Shown here in pieces: positions 34,635 through 39,951 of a stretch of 39,951 bases of DNA. Under the pieces are notes generated by a model, which saw only the letters and a list, made by a program, of their open reading frames with translations, had not been told where the DNA came from and ran no database searches. The DNA is from Chlamydiota bacterium. Its GTDB lineage: Bacteria > Chlamydiota > Chlamydiia > Chlamydiales > JAAKFR01. The first letter of the stretch is position 1. Every line of letters begins with the position of its first letter. The position numbers were made by a program, and so were the translations under genes. The stretch spans positions 1 to 39,951 of the forward strand of contig JABDDZ010000010.1 in NCBI GenBank assembly GCA_013287335.1, given 5' to 3'.

Positions 34635-35492
34635 GTGGCTCATATCGCGGTAGGCAAAGAAAATAACGCAGAGATCAAGATCTATTTCAAAGATTGGGGA
34701 AGTGGGCAACCCATCGTTTTTAGTCATGGTTGGCCTCTTACCGCAGATGCTTGGGAAGATCAAATGCTATTTTTGGCTTCTAAGGGATATCGATGTATCG
34801 CTCATGATCGACGTGGGCACGGAAGATCAAGTCAACCCTGGAATGGCAATGATATGAATACCTACGCCGATGATCTCGCCCAGCTGATAAAAACTCTTAA
34901 ACTCAAGGATGTCATTCATGTTGGCCATTCGACGGGAGGTGGCGAGGTCGTCCGGTATATTTCTCGACATGGATCTGAGAATGTCGCAAAGGCTGTCTTG
35001 ATTGGAGCCATCCCTCCACTCATGCTCAAGACATCAAACAATCCGGGTGGCTTACCAATAGAGGTTTTTGATCAGATCCGCAATGGTGTACTTGCTGACC
35101 GATCTCAATTCTTCAAAGAGCTGAGCCTCCCTTTCTATGGATTCAATCGGCCAGGATCTAAAATTTCCCAAGGCCTTATCGATTCCTTTTGGCTACAAGG
35201 GATGCATGGAGGTCTTGTCGGGATTTTTAACTGTATCAAAGAATTTTCTGAAACCGACTTTACCCAAGAGTTAAAGAAGATAGATGTCCCCACATTATTT
35301 CTGCATGGCGATGAGGATCAGATTGTACCGATCGACAATACGTCAAAGCTCGCCGTTAAGCTCGTCAAACATGGGGAGCTGAAAGTGCATAAGGGCGCTC
35401 CCCATGGGATGTGTTCAACACATAAAAACGCGATCAACAATGACTTGTTGGAATTTATTAAGCTTCAAAAGCATGCTAAATTAACAGCTTAA
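34635..35492 (+). CDS. alpha/beta hydrolase (cofactor-free haloperoxidase/esterase type)
   Basis: This 285-aa protein has the oxyanion region [28 protein letters not shown], the nucleophile elbow [13 protein letters not shown] (Ser), the acid [13 protein letters not shown] and the His in [13 protein letters not shown]. These match the bacterial non-heme chloroperoxidase/arylesterase group. The true substrate is unknown. The start is GTG with AGGAG 6 nt before. It is followed 13 nt later by an NmrA-like gene, so they form a pair, possibly in detoxification. Confidence 0.9.
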   Translation: MAHIAVGKENNAEIKIYFKDWGSGQPIVFSHGWPLTADAWEDQMLFLASKGYRCIAHDRRGHGRSSQPWNGNDMNTYADDLAQLIKTLKLKDVIHVGHSTGGGEVVRYISRHGSENVAKAVLIGAIPPLMLKTSNNPGGLPIEVFDQIRNGVLADRSQFFKELSLPFYGFNRPGSKISQGLIDSFWLQGMHGGLVGIFNCIKEFSETDFTQELKKIDVPTLFLHGDEDQIVPIDNTSKLAVKLVKHGELKVHKGAPHGMCSTHKNAINNDLLEFIKLQKHAKLTA

Positions 35493-35505
35493 CAAATAGA
35501 GGACT

Positions 35506-36435
35506 ATGTCGAAAAAAACATATGCAATTATGGGCGCTTCGGGTCAAATCGGACATATCGTTGCCCACCAACTTTTGAAAAAAGGGCATCAGGTTAAAGC
35601 CATTGGAAGAGATCCGAAAAAACTCGAAGACCTCAAGTCAAAGGGTGCTGAAGTTATCACCATGCGAAAGTTTGATGATGAGGAAACACTAACAAGAGGA
35701 TTTATTGGGGTCGACGGGGTTTTTGCCCTTATTCCCCCGGGCCACGGTGAAGAAAACTTTCCTGCATTTCAAGACCGTGTGGGTGAAGCGATCAAAATCG
35801 CCGTGCAAAAAAATTCCCCCTCACACTTGGTCTTTATCAGCAGCATTGGAGGGGAACTATCAGAGGGAACGGGCCCCATTAAGGGTTTACATCGTCAAGA
35901 GGAGAGACTTAAAACTTTAAAAAATCTCAATGTCATTAATCTCCGTCCGGCCTTTTTTATGGAAAATTTATTGCATACAATCCCAGGAATTAAACAGACA
36001 GGACGTTTTCAAACCCCTCTCTTGCCTGAGCTTCCTCTCCCGATGGTGTCGACTGACGATATTGGATTAAAAGCTGCTGAATTTTTAGACCAATTGAATT
36101 TTAAGGGACAAACAGTATTTGATTTTGCCGGACCTCGCGATAAACCGCTGATGGTAAAGGAAATTGTAAAAATTCTGGGAAATGCTATCGGCAAACCCAA
36201 TCTTGAATTTGTACATCAGTCCTATGAGGAGGCAAAAAAGGATATGCTTGCCGCCGGAATGAAGCTCTCTCTCGTAGAATTATACATTGAGATGTATAAA
36301 GCTTTTAATGCCAACAAGGTTAATTTCACACAACAAATTACTCCCGAACACCGCGGCAAAACCACAGTCGAGCACTTTGCCGAAAAATTTGTTCGAGAGT
36401 ACAAACAAATAAAAGAAAAAATCCACAGTTCGTAG
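35506..36435 (+). CDS. NmrA-like NAD(P)-binding protein
   Basis: This 309-aa atypical SDR has the Rossmann motif MGASGQIGHIVAHQLLKKGH at the N-terminus and an NADP-type basic loop (GRDPKKLEDL). HLVFISSIGG and VINLRPAFFMENLLHTIPGI follow, as in NmrA/QOR2-type quinone reductases and redox sensors. The usual active-site YxxxK is not evident. AGAGGA precedes the ATG. The stop is 12 nt from that of the convergent deaminase-like gene. Confidence 0.87.
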   Translation: MSKKTYAIMGASGQIGHIVAHQLLKKGHQVKAIGRDPKKLEDLKSKGAEVITMRKFDDEETLTRGFIGVDGVFALIPPGHGEENFPAFQDRVGEAIKIAVQKNSPSHLVFISSIGGELSEGTGPIKGLHRQEERLKTLKNLNVINLRPAFFMENLLHTIPGIKQTGRFQTPLLPELPLPMVSTDDIGLKAAEFLDQLNFKGQTVFDFAGPRDKPLMVKEIVKILGNAIGKPNLEFVHQSYEEAKKDMLAAGMKLSLVELYIEMYKAFNANKVNFTQQITPEHRGKTTVEHFAEKFVREYKQIKEKIHSS

Positions 36436-36447
36436 GATAAGCAGCAA

Positions 36448-36987
36448 TCAAAAAAGGGTGTAAAAATCACTCTCATCCGTGGATAAGAGGCCATGCGCTG
36501 GGTGGTCTCCTTGTTGTTTTTCTTTTGCCTCGATAAACAAAGTGTCGCATTCCTTTTCACAAATCGAACGAGAAAAAGCAATCGTGCTTAGCTGAGACCG
36601 TGCATGTATTTCCTCTGCGGGAATATCTATGCCAAACTTCCATAATCTATTAATGGTCTTCAAAGATGAGCCGTAACAGATGTGGGCAACATCAATATCA
36701 TGTGTGATTTTAGCCCAATAGATTGCACTTTGAGACAAAGAATCGGGTTCAGCGGTTGAAAAAAGAGTCAATCTTCCCCTCTCCTTGTGAAAGCCCGAAC
36801 TGATTAATGCATGTATAGCCAATGCTTCAGCGTGAAATAAAGGAGAAATATGCGCGCAATCCGTTGCCAGACAAAGAGGCTCCCCCTTTGCATTTACAAG
36901 CATTGCAGCAAAAGGCCAAATGGGATTTGTTTTTTGAGCATAACTTATTGTCTTTTGCATAGATGCTTCAATGTTTTCACTTCTCAT
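36448..36987 (-). CDS. deaminase-fold protein lacking zinc cysteines
   Basis: This 179-aa protein follows the nucleoside/tRNA-adenosine deaminase pattern. WPFAAMLVNAKGE is the first strand pair, and LFHAEALAIHAL carries His52 and Glu54 of the HAE motif. However, the second motif, normally EPCxxC followed by AIYWA, reads EPDSLSQSAIYWA. Both zinc Cys are thus Asp82 and Ser85. Zinc-dependent deamination is therefore unlikely. It begins 3 nt after tag and so is the last gene of the ada-tag unit. It may bind a base or nucleotide, or be decaying; the frame is intact. Confidence 0.75.
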   Translation of the reverse strand: MRSENIEASMQKTISYAQKTNPIWPFAAMLVNAKGEPLCLATDCAHISPLFHAEALAIHALISSGFHKERGRLTLFSTAEPDSLSQSAIYWAKITHDIDVAHICYGSSLKTINRLWKFGIDIPAEEIHARSQLSTIAFSRSICEKECDTLFIEAKEKQQGDHPAHGLLSTDESDFYTLF

Positions 36988-36990
36988 GAG

Positions 36991-37587
36991 TTATCCTTTA
37001 GGATTTTTTCGACCATAACACCAGCAGTCAGTCACATGATCATTTACCATGCCGACTGCTTGCATAAAAGAGTAAATAATTGTAGAGCCTACAAAATTCA
37101 TTCCTCGTTTTTTCAAATCCTTTGACAACGCATCACTTTCAGGAGTAGTTGTAGGGGTATCTTTAAGAGATTTCCTATGATTTACAATGGGTTTGCCATG
37201 CACAAAAGGCCAAAGGTAGCGATCAAAAGAGCCAAACTCTTGCACTATTTTTAAAAAAATCAGGGCATTTTGACGCGCACTAAAGATTTTTAATCGGTTA
37301 CGGATAATTGCCGGGTTTTTGCAGAGAGCTTCCAAATCTTCGTCTGTAAAGTATGCAACTTTTTTAGGATCAAAATTTTGGAAAGCTTTGCGATAACCCT
37401 CTCGTTTTTTTAAAACAGTCTCCCAGCTTAATCCTGCCTGCGCCCCTTCGAGGATGAGCATTTCAAATAGATGCTGGTCATCATGGGATGGAATACCCCA
37501 TTCACTGTCATGATAGTGCGCATAAAATTCCTTACCAACCTCTCCCCCAAAACAACGTTTTTTTCCATCTGTACCGACTATACTCAT
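36991..37587 (-). CDS. tag: 3-methyladenine DNA glycosylase I
   Basis: This 198-aa protein has the Tag signatures. KRCFGGEVGKEFYAHYHDSEWG carries the N-terminal zinc Cys and His, and GAQAGLSWETVLKKREGYR includes the conserved catalytic-pocket Glu and Trp. The C-terminal NDHVTDCWCY provides the second His and Cys. It removes 3-methyladenine from alkylated DNA. Its ATG overlaps the ada stop by 4 bp. Confidence 0.95.
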   Translation of the reverse strand: MSIVGTDGKKRCFGGEVGKEFYAHYHDSEWGIPSHDDQHLFEMLILEGAQAGLSWETVLKKREGYRKAFQNFDPKKVAYFTDEDLEALCKNPAIIRNRLKIFSARQNALIFLKIVQEFGSFDRYLWPFVHGKPIVNHRKSLKDTPTTTPESDALSKDLKKRGMNFVGSTIIYSFMQAVGMVNDHVTDCWCYGRKNPKG

Positions 37588-38630
37588 ACTTTCTCCCTCT
37601 CATGATCGATGAGCCATTTTTTGCGAGCAACACCACCAGCATATCCACTTAAAGTTCCATCTGCGTTAATCACGCGGTGGCAAGGAATAATAATTGCTAG
37701 TTGATTTGAACCATTTGCTCTTGCAACAGCACGGAATGAAGAGGGTTGTTCAATCGCTCTCGCTATATCAGAATAAGAGCGCGTCTCTCCAAAGGGAATT
37801 TTAGCTAACTCTTCCCATACCTTTTTCTGAAAAGGAGATCCAAGAAAAAAAAGGGGTGTTTTAAACTCTTTTAATTTTCCATCAAAGTATTGACTCAGCT
37901 CTTTTTCAATAGAATGAATAGGGTTAGTGATGCCAGGAATAATCGCTGCCTTTGTTTTTTGTCTCAAGCGCTCCACCTCACGTTCCAATCCTCGGCGATC
38001 CACAAATTCCAAAAGATAAAGTGCCTCTTCACTTGCAATGGCTATCATTGGCCCAAGCGGTGTATCTAGCCAAGAAGCTTGCAGAATATGCGCTGCCTTC
38101 AATTTTGTAGGTGCGGCTCCCATAATACGGGAAAATGCATCTCTAAAACCACTATCGGATTCATAGCCTGTAGAAAGCTGTGCATCGATCACAGTATCAC
38201 CCCCTCTGATTTGTTTCATGGCAATTCCCATCCGCCTCGCCCGCGCATATTCGACAAATGTCATTCCAAATCGTTTTTTGAATTGACGGCGTGCAGTTGA
38301 GACATCTACCGATAATTCTCGAAAATCTCTCTCTCTCCATCTCTTCTCAGGATTTTTTTCGACTGCTTCGACAAGGATTTGGATAAGATTTGAGGCTTGA
38401 TTGGGGTGTGAGAGTGGATGGCATCTTTGACAGGGCCGGAAAGAGGCTAGAAGAGCTTCTTTGGCAGTAACAAAAAATTCACAGTTCTCAAATTTTGGTT
38501 TTCTTGCGGAACAGGTAGGACGACAAAATACGCCCGTTGTTTTGACACCAACAAAAAAAACACCCTCATATTCAGTGTTTTTCTCTATCAAAGCCTTGTA
38601 AAATTCTTTTTTCTTTTTTAAAGCTATCAT
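37584..38630 (-). CDS. ada: Ada-type bifunctional alkylation repair protein
   Basis: This 348-aa protein contains all Ada parts in order. The N-terminal zinc domain (GVFCRPTCSARKP and FRPCQRC, four Cys) takes methyl from phosphotriesters. An AraC-type HTH (LSVDVSTARRQFKKRFGMTF) and the C-terminal O6-alkylguanine transferase follow, the last with PCHRV active Cys and SGYAGGVARKKWLI. It repairs DNA and activates its own operon when methylated. I chose the ATG at 38630 (MIALKKKKEFY); a GTG start 33 codons upstream adds a tail not usual in the family. Confidence 0.93.
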   Translation of the reverse strand: MIALKKKKEFYKALIEKNTEYEGVFFVGVKTTGVFCRPTCSARKPKFENCEFFVTAKEALLASFRPCQRCHPLSHPNQASNLIQILVEAVEKNPEKRWRERDFRELSVDVSTARRQFKKRFGMTFVEYARARRMGIAMKQIRGGDTVIDAQLSTGYESDSGFRDAFSRIMGAAPTKLKAAHILQASWLDTPLGPMIAIASEEALYLLEFVDRRGLEREVERLRQKTKAAIIPGITNPIHSIEKELSQYFDGKLKEFKTPLFFLGSPFQKKVWEELAKIPFGETRSYSDIARAIEQPSSFRAVARANGSNQLAIIIPCHRVINADGTLSGYAGGVARKKWLIDHEREKV

Positions 38631-38795
38631 ACGTTTGCCCAAAACAAATTTTATTCGAAGCTTGGATTTTAGCAATATTGGTAAAATACCATCGCCGAAA
38701 TTCGGGCAATGATTTTTTAATGAGATCACCTCTGAAATTAATTTTCCAAAATGGTATAAGGAAATGAGAAGGATGGTGAATTTAAGGAATTAATT

Positions 38796-38981
38796 ATGAG
38801 CCATATCTTATCATTAGTACGAGAAATTCACCACGAGATGATCGATCTACATCGAGATATCCACATGCATCCTGAAATTGGCTTCGATGTGCATCGCACT
38901 GCAGAAATAGTCTCTCGAAAACTCAATGAATATGGCGCTGCAATGCATATAGGACTTATTATCAATGAAAATAGGAATTAA
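38796..38981 (+). pseudogene. 5' remnant of an M20-family amidohydrolase
   Basis: The 61 codons begin MSHILSLVREIHHEMIDLHR and DIHMHPEIGFDVHRTAEIVS, the typical N-terminus of M20D amidohydrolases (hippurate hydrolase/IAA-amino acid hydrolase type, normally about 390 aa). They include the LHRDIHxHPE motif. After IGLI the likeness stops, where the next residues should be GIGKTG-like, and the frame ends within the glycosyltransferase start. Metal-ligand and dimer domains are all missing. An AAGGA site is kept. A deletion or rearrangement near 38955 has probably fused it to foreign DNA. Confidence 0.75.
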
Positions 38982-39951
38982 TGCCCAAGGGTTAATCAGC
39001 GGGGCTCCCTGCGGAATCAATACCTATTTAAGAAATCTCATTCCTGCCCTTAGCAAGCTTGATCATGCTAATGACTTCCTGCTTTTTTCTTCTGACAGAA
39101 TCCATTTGGAGGGATTAGAAGAGAATGTTACCCAAAAAAGCGGGAGAAAATGGGGCTCATTTTCGCTGATAGGTTTTTCCAGATTATTTAATGAAAATGA
39201 GTGCGACGTGGCTTTTATTCCCAAGGAGACCCTTCCTCTCTTTATTAAGAAACCTGTTGTGATTACTGTTTACGATCTTTTTTTTATAAAGATGTACAGG
39301 AAATTTAAAAATCAAATTAAACTCTCTGCAAAAATTCACTATGAGCTTGCAAGGCTCACAGCTTTTAAAAAAGCTACCAAATTATGCGCTATCTCTACAA
39401 GTTGCAAAGAGGATTTGGTAGAGATCTGCGATATTGACCCGCAGAAGATAGAGGTCACACCCCTTTCTTTTGATCCGCAATACTTCTTTCCAAGAAGTGA
39501 AGAAGAGATAGGAACGATAAGAAAAAAATATAGCATCACTCAACCCTATTTTCTCAATATTAGTAGCATTTTTTGGGATCCTAAAAATGTCATGGGCGTT
39601 TTGAAAGCTTTTAGATTGATTCAGGAGGCCGGTTTTCCACATGAATTGATCATGGTAGGCAAAATCGGTCCCTCCTACTCAAAAATGCAAGAGTATATAG
39701 AGAGGTATAACTTAAAGGTTAAATGTCTCATTTCCATTACAGTTGAAGAGATAGCTATTCTGTTATCTGGAGCGCAAGCACTTGTATATCCTTCTTTCCA
39801 TGAAGGGTTTGGGTTGCCCATTGTTGAGGCAATGGCCGCAGGCTGTCCTGTCATTACTTCAAATGTCTCTGCTATGCCTGAAACTGCAGGAGGAGCGGCC
39901 CTCCTTGTAGACCCCTACCAATGTGAAGATCTATTTGAAGCAATGAAAAAA
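38965..39951 (+). CDS. GT4-type glycosyltransferase (runs off the right edge)
   Basis: The frame is open from the ATG at 38965 to the window end, 329 codons. The N-terminus (MKIGINAQGLISGAPCGINT) and CDVAFIPKETLPLF are the acceptor-side Rossmann domain. PYFLNISSIFWDPKNVMGVL begins the donor-side domain, and the GT4 signature EGFGLPIVEAMAAGCPVITS with the nucleotide-sugar Glu pair follows. It would add a sugar from a nucleotide donor, perhaps in LPS or glycan synthesis. The start overlaps the M20 remnant by 17 nt, and an AGGA lies 10 nt upstream. Perhaps 30-50 residues are missing at the C-terminus. Confidence 0.9.
   Translation, partial: MKIGINAQGLISGAPCGINTYLRNLIPALSKLDHANDFLLFSSDRIHLEGLEENVTQKSGRKWGSFSLIGFSRLFNENECDVAFIPKETLPLFIKKPVVITVYDLFFIKMYRKFKNQIKLSAKIHYELARLTAFKKATKLCAISTSCKEDLVEICDIDPQKIEVTPLSFDPQYFFPRSEEEIGTIRKKYSITQPYFLNISSIFWDPKNVMGVLKAFRLIQEAGFPHELIMVGKIGPSYSKMQEYIERYNLKVKCLISITVEEIAILLSGAQALVYPSFHEGFGLPIVEAMAAGCPVITSNVSAMPETAGGAALLVDPYQCEDLFEAMKK

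Overview
The window is chromosomal DNA from an AT-rich, host-associated member of the Chlamydiae, most likely an environmental (Parachlamydiales-type) lineage. This rests on gene order remembered from Chlamydia trachomatis, not on a search. Two blocks match. The first (9.5-19.9 kb) follows CT260-CT267: type III secretion chaperone (Mcsc), DnaQ-like exonuclease, MqnD, MqnB, MsbA-type ABC exporter, AccA, a CT266-like protein and an IHF/HU protein. The second (22.1-29.3 kb) carries CT108-CT112 genes (Nif3-like, CT109-like, groEL, groES, pepF) with rpiA, a DUF151 nuclease-like protein and HPr placed between Nif3 and pepF. A CIRCE operator precedes groES.

Layout. 0-4.4 kb: a very large secreted Rhs/YD-repeat protein on the minus strand, open from its ATG to the left edge, so its variable C-terminal tip lies outside. 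4.5-7.2 kb: FAD monooxygenase and bicupin, divergent. 7.25-8.3 kb: SDR/folB pair of pterin/folate type. 8.4-9.5 kb: FliO-like membrane protein, a 53-aa lipoprotein and CsrA, leading into the chaperone and the CT260-CT267 block. That block has gained a quinone-oxidoreductase-like gene, a small membrane protein and an L,D-transpeptidase. 20.2-22.1 kb: tyrS and a small hydrophilic protein. 23-28.6 kb: rpiA, DUF151, ptsH, pepF, groESL.

A tRNA-Asn at 29.37 kb marks the end of the conserved block. Beyond it lies accessory DNA: a two-TM gene broken by an in-frame stop, a small secreted protein, a GC-rich patch, and a tightly overlapping four-gene operon. The operon encodes a DUF2156 (MprF C-terminal-like) transferase, an FtsX/DevC-like permease, a DevA/LolD-like ATPase and a DevB/HlyD-like fusion protein. 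Then come an alpha/beta hydrolase with an NmrA-like reductase, an alkylation-repair operon (ada, tag, and a deaminase-fold protein lacking its zinc cysteines), an amputated M20 amidohydrolase, and a glycosyltransferase that runs off the right edge.

The strongest candidate for an undescribed system is the DUF2156-plus-DevBCA-like operon: a soluble lipid-aminoacylating (or other acyl-transfer) enzyme coupled to a tripartite exporter. Also of note are a family of GC-rich intergenic repeats built on CGTGCCCGTGCCCG, the FliO/CsrA/chaperone cluster, an 11-G tract inside rpiA, and the deaminase pseudoenzyme. I saw no rRNA, CRISPR array, integrase or complete insertion sequence.
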